DNA from: Monarcha castaneiventris obscurior
Taxonomy: Eukaryota; Chordata; Aves; Passeriformes; Monarchidae
NCBI GenBank assembly: GCA_026261815.1
Contig: JAMPIT010000434.1
Location: forward strand, 15,497,001-15,561,000
Reading direction: 5' to 3'
Length of the DNA stretch: 64,000 nt
In this document: positions 54,726 through 64,000 of the stretch, piece by piece
Numbering within the stretch: position 1 is the first letter of the stretch
How the letters are laid out: the number at the start of each line of letters is the position of its first letter
Notes under the pieces: model-generated
Seen by the model: only the letters and a program-made list of their open reading frames with translations
What the model was told of the DNA's origin: nothing
The model's database searches: none
Program-made: the position numbers and the translations under genes

Positions 54726-54750
54726 CTTTGAAAAATATTTCCTTTTGAAG
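54726..54750 (-). CDS. Candidate 25-nt microexon of unidentified minus-strand gene
   Basis: An excellent minus-strand acceptor (a run of T, then CTGTCCTCCACATTAG) and a good donor (CAAAG|GTGAGA) bracket 25 nt. In the frame carried from the previous exon it encodes FKRKYFSK after a Ser made across the junction, ending in phase 0. All three frames are open because it is so short, so the case rests on the splice sites and phase. The strongly basic SFKRKYFSK follows the RKRK patch of the previous exon. Confidence 0.6.
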
Positions 54751-55136
54751 CTAATGTGGAGGACAGAAAAAAAAAAATTTGAAAAGGTTCCCAACAGTTG
54801 CATGTATAACCTTTAGCTGTAAATGCACTGAGCTATAAGCTTTTGGCAAACCATGACAGGCAAAAGACAAAACACTTTTGTCCAATACTGTTTTGGGCCT
54901 GCAGAAAATGAACTCCCATTGTTTGCCACTCACATTCTCTATTCTCCTTAGAGAAATTCTTTATGCTCATGATTGAAGATTACTTCACCCCAAAACCAAA
55001 AAATCCATGAGCAGAACAGTTCCTTGGTTTCTTCACCAGTGCAAAGTCCAGCATTCTTTAAATGTGGCAAAGAAAAATAAACCGAAATGTATGGATAACA
55101 CACTCAAAAAACCCCCATAATTACAGAAAGTCATAC

Positions 55137-55209
55137 CTTTTTCTTTTCCTTGATGTGATTGTCTGTACAGATTGTCCTACAGGTGATTCCCAGCCATTGA
55201 GAGTTCTGT
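55137..55209 (-). CDS. Candidate 73-nt internal exon of unidentified minus-strand gene
   Basis: The minus-strand acceptor is GTTCTTTATTTTACAG and the donor is AAAAG|GTATGA; both are good. In the frame set by the previous exon it encodes RTLNGWESPVGQSVQTITSR plus KRK, with two spare bases at each end. Downstream it feeds the 25-nt exon at 54726-54750, where the join makes Ser. A basic cluster (SRKRKS) forms at this junction and could be a nuclear localisation signal; that is inference. A second frame is also open through this exon, but it does not fit the three exons further upstream. Confidence 0.62.
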
Positions 55210-56155
55210 CTGTAAAATAAAGAACAGTTTAGCAGAGTTTTGCTGAAAGCCCTAGTTCACCTTGCAAAGGAAATTATGTAGTGAATATGTGACCTTCAGG
55301 TGGCTGCTCTAGAGCTCTCAAGACTGAAGATACTCTAAAAGTAATCAGAGAAGCTATTATCATGCCAGAAATTCAAACACAGTGTGATCTGAAGGCTCTA
55401 GTTAGCCAAGTGGTGCCACAGAGCTGGGGACTCGTTTAGATGGTCACTGCAATGGAAGTGGGCAGTTGTCTGTCTGCCAGGCAAAGCCAGAGATGCCAGC
55501 AAAAGTCTGAAGGGCTTTCCAAAGGAAAGGGTGGCCAGGTACATGCAGGAAGAGGCTGTCCTTTGAGGCCTGAAAGTTCCTCATTCTTCATCTTCCTACT
55601 GGCAAAACTTTCTTTTATGCCATCATTATAGGAAAACAAACATGTTTCTGACAAAGTCCCAGATGAAGTGTGAAAATGCAGAGATGCTGGATTCAGGTGA
55701 AGTATTTGCATACTTTGGGGCCATTATGTTCTGCCTCCACAAAAGTGGCAGTATCTCCAAAAACAGCAGTGTGAACAGATTCAAGAAACAAAATTCTCTA
55801 GTCTAAAGAGATGCAACATATACAGCAATGTCTCATCTGAACATCTTCCCCCTCTTTAAATTAGAAAGGAGGTGTGCTGTAGTCCACAAAGATTAGGAAC
55901 CCAGAGATCACTGAGTCATTCAGAGACCTTAAATTTCCAGGCTGCAAGAGAAGGGAAGCATGCATATGACTTACACTCCCTGCAAAATCTATTGTGTCTT
56001 TTCTGTGACCATACACAGACACAGAGGGATGAAATGAAAGAAGTATTGTCACAATTGCTGTTCGACACTGTTCATTAGTCCTGGGGGTTGGGTGACTGTC
56101 AGCATAACATGACTTTAGAAGTAGAGAGGTTCCTGTCATGGGGAAAATTATCTGG

Positions 56156-56350
56156 TATCACAGAATCACAGAAGAGTTTGGGTTGGGAGGGACTTTAAAG
56201 GTCAACTAGTTTCACCCCCCTGCCAATGGGCAGGGACACCTTACACTGTATCCCAGGCTGCTCCAAGCCCCGTTCAACCTGGCCTTGGACACTTCTAGGG
56301 ATGGGGCAGCCCCTGGGTAACCTGTGCCAGGGCCTCACCACCCTCATGTC
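56156..56350 (-). mobile_element. CR1 LINE 3' end fragment, inverted
   Basis: The plus strand begins ATCACAGAATCACAGAAG, the complement of the diagnostic CR1 3' terminus (ATTCTATGATTCT repeats). It continues GTTTGGGTTGGGAGGGACTT and CAACCTGGCCTTGGACACTT, both typical of avian CR1. About 195 bp of the 3' end is present, truncated at its 5' side. It lies in an intron of the minus-strand gene and in the same orientation as the gene. Confidence 0.88.
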
Positions 56351-57670
56351 TGATGACATAAATCCAGTCCAAAGAGCATACTTCCAAAATTTTCATGGGA
56401 AAGAGCTATTTTGTAGAAAATTATAAAAACAGAATTCAGAACATTTAGTGGATAAAATGAGCTTAAATGAAAATCTGCTGAATCCTCAGCTTGGGGAATG
56501 AGGTTTCCTGCACAGCATTTGCTGTATATCTCCTTGACATACTTTGATGTTTTCTTCATCCATCATACTTTTTCCTTTAGCCTATCCACATTTCTCTATC
56601 CATACCTCACTGCAATCAGGAAGTTCTTTAGAGGACTACAGATATGCTGAAGTTAACAAAAAAGATGTAAATACATATATAAAAGACAAAAAAAATGTGG
56701 AATAAGGTATCTAATGAGGCTTCATTGGTCTGTTAGCTATTTCACCTTTATAAAACAACTTTATTTCTATTTCATTTATTTTGTTTTTAATATAATGAAG
56801 CATCCACTTTAATCTCCTACTTCAGAAAACACGGAAAATGGGGCAAAGCTGTTAAAGACAAGTTACATACCACAATTTAAACTATATACAATAGAAATGC
56901 AATTTGGGTCCCTTTCCATTGCAACTGATACTGAATATAAATGGTAAGCTCAACATACAGGGCTCTTATTTCTGCTAATACCCGTCTGCAAGATCATTAG
57001 AGAATAGATACAAATGGACAGACAACAGTTGCATCTTGCATACTAAGATAAAGAGATATTTATGCTTAGAGTCCAACAGAAAGTTTTTCAGAAATTCTAT
57101 CTTTGTCTAATAAATTGAAGACACAGTCAACTATCCCCAAGAAGAAAATCTCCTTTAGTCATCTTTTAGGATTGCTACATGAAAAATAGCTCTTAGTGAT
57201 ACATTGACAGTAGCTTTGTAGCACCTGGAAGAGTTTCTAATAGAATACCTCTTAATAAGAAGTATTATTCTATTTTAACATGCAATATCCGCAGAAAACT
57301 ATTTCCTTGAAGGCTTAGGAACAATATTCTTTAACCATAGATGTAAATTAAAGCTTAAAATAAATAAATAAAACCACAGACACAAGGAGGCCAGTAGAAA
57401 AGGCAAGAAGGATGTAAGTTATGAATACCTCCAAATATTTAACTTGAACTAGAAATCAGGGCTATAGCTATTTTTTAACAAGCAGATGTTAACGAGCAGT
57501 TGTAGCTAGCAGTACTTAAAATTAGGGTTACTATGAGTTGCTGCGTCCCCTCCTTATGTTTATAGAGATCAAATCATCAGAATTTTTGCTACTCAGTCCT
57601 ACACTGTTTAAAGCGCATACACTGCAGACCAGGACAGAATGTGGGCAGTGCAAGAAATCAGACTGGTTAC

Positions 57671-57763
57671 CTCTTCTTCCTCCTGACCTGTGAGACTGGG
57701 ACTGAGATGAGGTTGTTTCCTGATCAATTTGATTTTTAAACCTCTTATTATTATTAAGTGTCA
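57671..57763 (-). CDS. Candidate 93-nt internal exon of unidentified minus-strand gene
   Basis: The minus-strand acceptor is TGTTGATTTCAG (a weak pyrimidine tract) and the donor is AAGAG|GTAACC. Only one of three frames is open: two bases to finish a codon, then TLNNNKRFKNQIDQETTSSQ and SQSHRSGGRRG. The peptide is hydrophilic, with a Gln/Ser-rich centre and a basic Gly/Arg end, as in disordered linkers. Phase matches both the preceding exon (one spare base) and the following one (55137-55209). The surrounding open frame runs 5' beyond the acceptor, so the acceptor could be elsewhere. Confidence 0.55.
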
Positions 57764-58162
57764 CTGAAATCAACAGCATTTCTTGCCAGTCAATTGCTTT
57801 TATGACTTGTTGACTGTAAATATCTACTGAACAGGAGCACATTTTTCTGTCAGGTCAGCTGGGAAGTTTATTTCTCCCGTCATTACATCAGATTACTATT
57901 TTACAGCTACAGACAGATTGTTATCAGCCTTCAGAGACTTTAAAAATAATACAATATGGTTCCTGACACTCACAAGCAGACTGACAAATGCCACCCACAC
58001 AATTAGCAACACATTTTTTTATGCAGCATGCACAAAAATTTGTTCTACAGATGTTTTGGAGTTAATTCTGCAGTGAAACCTGGTACAGAACAAAATCACC
58101 ATGGCATGACACTTCTGCACTGAAACTTGCAGCAAATCTGCAATGCCTTTGCATTTGACTGA

Positions 58163-58978
58163 AGAGAAGATTGCATCTTGAAGTTGTTTGTTACAGAGAA
58201 AGGTGACATGACATTCCAATTTAATTTCTTTTATTTCTTATCTTTAAATCAAGTTGAGTGGCTAAAAGTTCAGCACTACATGCATAAGGAACACATTAAG
58301 CATTCCTTATTTACAAATTATCAGGGAACGTTTTGCTTTGTGAGAATGACCACACTTTTGGCTGATATTTCAGGAGTGAAGAGTAAATTTCCTAATCCAC
58401 TGAATCTTCATGAACAGAGTTGTCTTTCAGTACAAAATTTAGGACTTGTGGAAGAAGACAGCTGCCTATGTGCTATGACAGAGCACTTGGAACAGTCAGT
58501 TCTGGATATGGACAATAATCTGTATTATGGGATTCTCAATCAATGTGGATCATCTCAGCTTTCTTTAATAGAGCATTACCCCTGCATTACCATATTACTG
58601 GGAAACATGGGACCAGTTCATTTACCAGATAAACCAACAGTACTGAAAGAACATCCCTGTGCATTCCTGACTCCTGCTGAATTGCAAGCTCCTAATATAT
58701 TTTTTACATCTATGCAAAGGCACAGCAATACTGTTCCAAAAATCATAGAACAAATTAGCAGACTTTGGAGGATTGTTTTGAAAAGAAACAAACTACAACT
58801 TTTAATAACTAAAAGCTTTAACAAAGTCCTAAGAACTAATAGTGGGAGATACATTCTGCTCAGTTTGCAGGAGCCTTGGAAAGAGCAAAGAAAATACTGT
58901 CTTTTAAAGGTAGTGGCAATGTCAAATATTTTACTACTGAAAGGTAAATTTTCTTCTGGATTATTGTGTTCAGCCTGA
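58163..58978 (+). CDS. Long unrecognised open reading frame, possible single exon nested in the minus-strand gene
   Basis: An uninterrupted frame of about 270 codons runs from just after a TGA at 58160-58162 to TGA at 58976-58978. At this base composition a stop is expected about every 16 codons, so it is very unlikely by chance. The first ATG in frame is at 58208 (MTFQFNFFYF); another is in MHKEHIKHSL. A possible acceptor (TTTTATTTCTTATCTTTAAATCAAG, given here only as its pyrimidine-rich core before 58254) and a donor (CTGAAAG|GTAAAT at 58943/58944) would define a 690-nt internal exon. The product has no signal peptide, membrane span or low-complexity region that I can see. It contains several Cys and a basic C-terminal part (KRNKLQLLITKSFNKVLR). 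No poly(A) tail follows, so a recent retrocopy is not indicated. It lies antisense in an intron between the 61.2 kb and 57.7 kb minus-strand exons. I do not recognise the family. Confidence 0.6.
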   Translation, partial: REDCILKLFVTEKGDMTFQFNFFYFLSLNQVEWLKVQHYMHKEHIKHSLFTNYQGTFCFVRMTTLLADISGVKSKFPNPLNLHEQSCLSVQNLGLVEEDSCLCAMTEHLEQSVLDMDNNLYYGILNQCGSSQLSLIEHYPCITILLGNMGPVHLPDKPTVLKEHPCAFLTPAELQAPNIFFTSMQRHSNTVPKIIEQISRLWRIVLKRNKLQLLITKSFNKVLRTNSGRYILLSLQEPWKEQRKYCLLKVVAMSNILLLKGKFSSGLLCSA

Positions 58979-61141
58979 GAATGCTTTCTATGAACAGAAG
59001 CTGAAGAGCCTCAGAAAGATGTAAAGAAAGAAAAGCCTTCTAGGTGAAGAGACACTACAAGTTGTATAGTTAATAAGACAACGGTGGTGGGCTTCTGTTA
59101 TTATCCTCAGGGTGGAAATCCAAGGGAACATGTAATTAAAATGAACCCTAGTGACTGAAATTACAATACTTCCCCTTCCCTTTCAACACATTAACTGCCC
59201 CTGGAACTCAAATTCTCAACACATCTGAGACCAAGAGATTAAAACAAAGCCTGGACAAGCAAACAACTCTGGAATTCTCAATATTGCCTAATGACACTAG
59301 GTACCCAATTCTCACCAAAATGTACATAGGAAGAACATTACTAAGGAATATTTTCATCTCTTGGCTCATAAGAGAAATCATTTTACTGCCCCATGAAAGG
59401 AAAACACTATGAACTGTTAAAATACTACTTACGGTTATTCCTGCCAGGAAAAAGTTTGCTACTCCCATTGCACCAGCACACCAAAGTTAAGTGCCTAATA
59501 AAACATGTTGCCTTCTCTGTAATACAACTTTCAACAGACAGGTTTTCACTACTAAGAAATCTTCAAAGGTCTCCATTGGCATCTAGTCACAAAAGCTAGA
59601 AATTGTGATCAACATTAAGTTGCTTCAGTTAAGGTTAATGTACTCAGTTTACATATTCAATTGTAGCAAATGGAACATAAATCTGAACAGTCGATTACTG
59701 CCTTAGGTTTTTTAAAATTCCAAACCAACTAAACACAATCATGCTAAAATTTCTACATCATTATTTGAATTTGCAAAAAAGCCATTCTAAGCAGGGCTGT
59801 AAGACTAACTTAATGGTCCAAAGACTGCTTCGGGCTTGAAGCAGGAATTATACATTGGTCACACTGAATTAGCAGTTGTCATTGGGACGTTGGAGACCAT
59901 TATTCCCTGTATGCACTTGTATCTCCTACTAACATTAATGGGGTTACCAAACACATTGAGAGGAAAGCTGGCCCATGATGTGAACATTGTTGCAAAAAGA
60001 TTATCCGATTTCTTGTACTAGATGGATGGAATAGAAGTTTTCAACAGTGATTCATTGAAGAACATGAGAGAACACACTGCTATTAAATGAAGGCACGGCA
60101 CAGAAGAGGACTGAAAGCCTGCCTCTGGAAACGAGGGGCTGCAGGGAGCAGTACCATTCCCCAGGAGTCCTCTCCTTCAGAGTATGGACAGGTCTGGGAA
60201 TAAGGCTATGTGGACATCATTCAGGTTTCTGCCATGCATGGATACATGGCTAACCACATGCACAACTTAATCTCTTCAGAGATCGTTAGTGCCATCTAAT
60301 ACAGGAGCCCAAATTAGAAGCCTGCACTCATTATATAGTCACAGAGCCTTCAGAGTACTCCCAAACCTCACCCTACCACTCTCCATTGAGTATTAAAGAA
60401 GGCCAGTCTGCTGCTGCAAACACTTAAAATTATTACATTTGCACTAGCAGCAAAATACAGAGTGCTTTTTTAACTCTGCAGGAGGAAAAAAGGACTGACT
60501 GAGGAAGTATCAAATGAAAAAGCACAGTTGAGTAATGGCACAATGGCACACTACACACCTGTGTCAAGGCTACCCAGGGTCACCCTTCCTGATGAATACA
60601 ACTGAAAATGAAAGAACATTACCTGCAGGCATGTCTCATCACCAGATTCTGCAGCAAAGACTTAAAACGAGGTCATGAGATTAAGAAGTGTGAAGGACAG
60701 AAAGCCAGAAGACATGGAAATGTCTATTCCTTCCTGGAGCATCTGGCACATACCTCATCCACATCCACGTGCACATGGAGGAGGAGAATGGGACTGTTGG
60801 GAAGCACTGCAGCGCCATGGCAGAGCAGAAGAACCGAGTACGCTCTGAGTGATGCATGTAGGTTAGTGGAGCATGGAAGAGGATGGGATTTCTGAACGAG
60901 CCTTCTAAGGAACAGCTGAGAAACAGCATAGAAACCTGTCCCATGCAGGTTTGTGACAACACTAGAGACTGACAATTCCTAATGTATGTGCACTCAACAG
61001 CAATGAAATATCTCAGTCCCATGTCACATGAACAGTAGTGATTTTTACAGGAACTATAAAAACAAGAGGATAGAAAAAACCAATATTTTAAATACAGTGG
61101 AAAATTTTCCATACCCACAGAGAAACAAACAAGTTAATTAC

Positions 61142-61223
61142 CAACCATCCCAATCAGAAATTCATCTATTGCAACAGCAGGTTTGCTCTTCTTCCCTTTA
61201 GTTAGAGAAGAAACGCTGGTAAC
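61142..61223 (-). CDS. Candidate 82-nt internal exon of unidentified minus-strand gene
   Basis: The minus-strand acceptor is TTTTGCACTTCTTAG and the donor is GGTTG|GTAATT. Only one frame is open, giving VTSVSSLTKGKKSKPAVAID followed by EFLIGMV and one spare base. The other two frames meet a stop within 12 codons. The peptide has a basic GKKSK patch followed by a short acidic and hydrophobic stretch (AIDEFLIGMV). It follows the 61639-61670 exon in phase and leads into 57671-57763, which needs exactly the one base left over. The predicted protein is not recognised. Confidence 0.65.
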
Positions 61224-61638
61224 CTAAGAAGTGCAAAATTAGGTGTACATAGAGCTAGTTCTGCACTGTTAGCTCAAGGTCCAGAACCAGGGCAGAGTAC
61301 TGCACATTTCAAGACCAACTCGCAAAGGAGTGTTTCTTGCTTTACCCCACAAAAGGCAATCAAAGGTAGCAACTCAAAACCACAGAAAAGAGTATTATTC
61401 AGGTAAAAGATGTAAAACCACTCTTCAATGGTAACCAGTCCCTAAATCAGCCTTTATGTTTCTGATCAGTTCTTTCCCCAATATAGAACAGAAAATAAAA
61501 ATCATCACTCCCCTGCTCCTCCCAGACATTTAAAAAAAGAAAATAAAAAAATTACAAACAAATGACTTAGTACTAACAGGCAGTTAATAGACCAGTACTT
61601 AGTTGCTAACAGCTCCTTGATTACAAGTTTATGTTTAC

Positions 61639-61670
61639 CCTTTGGCTCAGCACAGGGCTATTACTCGTTC
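61639..61670 (-). CDS. Candidate 32-nt internal exon of unidentified minus-strand gene
   Basis: Read on the minus strand, a long pyrimidine tract ending CCTTTCCTCTCCAG precedes the exon and the donor AAAGG|GTAAAC follows it. Of the three frames only one is open: two bases complete a codon, then TSNSPVLSQR, ending in phase 0. The next candidate exon (61142-61223) starts in phase 0 in its only open frame, so the join is consistent. This is the most upstream exon I could find for the gene; earlier exons, including the start codon, must lie to the right of the window or were missed. Function is not recognised. Confidence 0.6.
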
Positions 61671-64000
61671 CTGGAGAGGAAAGGAAGGTTTTATGGACAG
61701 AAACAGCAAGCAGGAAGTTCTTTATATCAAAGGAGACAAACCTGTTTCTTAAAAAACCCTGATGTGCATCTCAAAACACAGAAGGGCAGGATGCTTTCTA
61801 AGGCCAGTCATTACTGTGGAGTTTACTCCACGCTGAAAATGACTCATCTATCCACTTCTCTGGTGAAGTTCAGAAACTGGACAGTAAGAGAAAAAATCCT
61901 CAGTCTTTACCACTGCTCTTACATTTCTCAGTTCTTATTCCCTTCTCCTCAAGCAGGAACAGGCCTTATGCTGACTAAAAGCAACCTCAGAATACATTTG
62001 AGCTAAAGATTCTACAGCATTGGCCCCATCCCCTATGTCAGGCCAGTTTCCTACACTGTCCAATGCTACCAAATCCAGCAGAACTCAGCCCACATACATG
62101 GACTATGAAAAATGGACAGCTTCTACCAACAGAATTTACTGGAAGTGTTACCTACAAAAAAATATCCCAGGAAAAAAATTCCAGCTTTGGCTGAGAGTAC
62201 AAAAGCCCTAATTAAATAGTTGGTTTTTTTCCCCTTCTCTCCAGGAAAAGAGCTGAGTTAGGTCCCATCAGAGGTTTGCTGATGGAATATTTAATGATAA
62301 CACCATAGAACTCATCTAGTTTGCTCTTACACATAATGCAGACATTCTTAACTAAGAGAGCGTCTGTGAATCTGAGATAAGATTTTATCCTCTGAAGCTT
62401 TAGATGAAATGAATTTTCAACAGTTACCCCATTTGTGCTGATTTTGAGTTGTGGGTTTTTCAATTTGAAGGGAGCTCAGAGCACACTGTGGCTGGAGTTT
62501 ACCTCAGGACACTTAGCTATGACTCATCACAGTAATTTTGTGACACTACTGAGTGAACAAGCATTTCCTGGGCAGATGGGTGGATGCCACACGTCAGTCC
62601 AGGATTTAATGACAGGAGGAATCCCTGGGCAGATGGGTGGACACCACACGTCAGTCCAGGGTTTAATGACAGGAGGAGAAGCTCACATGCAGCAGTTTCA
62701 GGGTTTGCAATGTGCAGAACTTTGCCAAGCACATGTCCAGGAGGCTGGATGCTTCCTGGAGACACTGCTCTCAGAGCCAGAGGCTTTGCTTGCACGTGCA
62801 CATTTGATATATGAGATACTCCCAAACGTGCCACAGCCCAGGCTCCAGCTCCAATCAGGGTGCTCAAGCAGAATGAAAATCTGGACAAGAGTAAAAAGTC
62901 TTCACATTTCACTGTTCAAAATTTTGTGAGAAACTCAGGATGTAGTCAGGTGTTTGAGAATCAGAAGGAAAGGAAAAGGCAGAAGGACTGTTACATATCC
63001 AAGTTTCTCTCCTGCTGCAGTTCAGCTTAAGCTGAAAGACTACATCTGATCTTCCCACAGCAGCCACTAGAAACAGTCCTGTGCCAAAACCAAAACTCAT
63101 CTCTGCTGATGGGAGATAAGAAAAGCAAGTAACACACAGGGGGAAAACAAATAAAAAGAGATATAATGAAAAATTAATTTTATAAAAGATGGCATTCAAG
63201 ATGGATTGCCCTCAGACACAAGGTGGGACCTTAGAGACATGAGTGGCAATTATATGTGTGAGTAAGTACAAGAGGCACATGTATAGGGCTGATACTGACT
63301 GTGGGGAAGTCAACAGCAAAAGCCTCACACAACACAAGTTCTCAAATGAACAGGATTCTTGTACATACAAAATCCAGGGATCTTCGTTTATTAGAGAAAA
63401 GCATACTTTGCCCCTCTACAGATTTTCATGAAAATGCTCCTGGCATAATTCAAGAGGGTTTTCTCTGAGACCTCCTGATTTACACTGCTCTAATAGATGA
63501 CACTTCCACGGAAAGTAACTGGCATTATTTTTGGTGATTTCAGTCTGTCAACATCTGTTAAGACTGACTTCATTTAAAATAAAACTTTCTTTGGGCAAAT
63601 GCATTTTTGCCATCAGCTAGAATTCTTTCACATAACTGCAGCCAGAACTTGCACTGACAAGCTTGAAAATTTTATAATTAAAATATGTGTAAACATAGGT
63701 AGAACAAAGATAGCAGAATGACAGCAGAGTCTGTTTGGTGTTTTTGTTTGGGGTTTTTTCCCCTCCATTGTCATGCAAGGATGTTACTTTCTGACACACA
63801 TGCACAGCAATGCACAGCTGTTCTCCATGAGCCTGGATTCTACAGTTGAATATGCTCAAAATGATCTTGGGTAGCACAAGTCTTTTTTTTTCCCCCCATA
63901 CTAAATTCTGTAAGCCAAAATAAAACAAGACAACCAGTTTGCTCTGTCAACATCTGTGGTGGACACAGTCCACCATGCTCTATTTCATGCAGTGTGATTG
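61671..64000. other. Non-coding DNA, probably intron of the minus-strand gene
   Basis: Apart from the 57-bp repeat I see no supported feature. Several minus-strand splice-like pairs (62.34 kb, 62.50 kb, 63.00 kb) were tested; they have stops in all frames or would make a stop at the junction with the 61.64 kb exon. Confidence 0.5.
62567..62680. repeat. Two-copy 57-bp tandem repeat
   Basis: The unit beginning CCTGGGCAGATGGGTGGA starts at 62567 and again at 62624. The copies differ at a few positions (ATGCC versus ACACC, AGGATTTAA versus AGGGTTTAA). Because 57 is a multiple of three, frames on both strands read through and produce repeat-containing ORFs of 131-164 codons; I take these as a by-product of the repeat. 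It may be a minisatellite with more copies in other individuals. Confidence 0.8.

Noticed and set aside
62329..62372. Minus-strand exon-like stretch ending TTATGT|GTAAGAG
   Set aside because: In its open frame the junction with the 61.64 kb exon would create a TGA.
62484..62529. Minus-strand exon-like stretch between TTCACTCAG and TGAG|GTAAAC
   Set aside because: All three frames contain a stop.

Overview
The window is vertebrate nuclear DNA and most probably from a bird. Two fragments carry the 3' sequence of avian CR1 LINEs (plus strand near 29.6-30.0 kb, minus strand near 56.2-56.4 kb). Two solo LTR-like elements of bird endogenous-retrovirus type are present, both on the minus strand (3.0-3.6 kb and 15.0-15.6 kb). 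Repeat density is low, the background is AT-rich, and one compact CpG island lies at about 53.1-54.0 kb. There are no operons, CRISPR arrays or recognisable RNA genes. No clear-cut RepeatMasker-style full-length element is visible.

The best-supported gene is a multi-exon minus-strand gene made of very short exons. Seven candidate exons between 61.67 kb and 43.49 kb (32, 82, 93, 73, 25, 30 and 18 nt) each have an acceptor and a donor on the minus strand and join in one phase-consistent open frame. The first three are open in only one frame each and their phases still match. The predicted segment (about 117 residues) is polar and rich in Ser, Lys, Arg and Gln, so it is probably disordered. The gene continues beyond the right edge. 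Its 3' part is less certain: two further candidate exons (27.5 kb, 22.7 kb) and two weak ones (19.2 kb, 17.4 kb) are listed. I could not identify the protein.

The second coding signal is a plus-strand stop-free run of 816 nt at 58.16-58.98 kb. It lies in an intron of the minus-strand gene, between its 61.2 kb and 57.7 kb exons. It is far longer than expected by chance in DNA of this composition and has possible splice sites at both ends. The protein is not one I recognise. It is the most interesting single item in the window.

The CpG island sits inside the minus-strand gene, between its 54.7 kb and 51.2 kb exons. It carries a strong minus-strand donor (alternative first exon of the same gene) and a strong plus-strand donor, so it may be a bidirectional internal promoter. 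The plus-strand side could serve the 58.2 kb ORF.

Region by region: 1-43 kb is intron-like or intergenic AT-rich DNA with LTRs, one CR1 and simple repeats; 43-62 kb holds the exon cluster, CpG island, CR1 and nested ORF; 62-64 kb is non-coding apart from a two-copy 57-bp tandem repeat.
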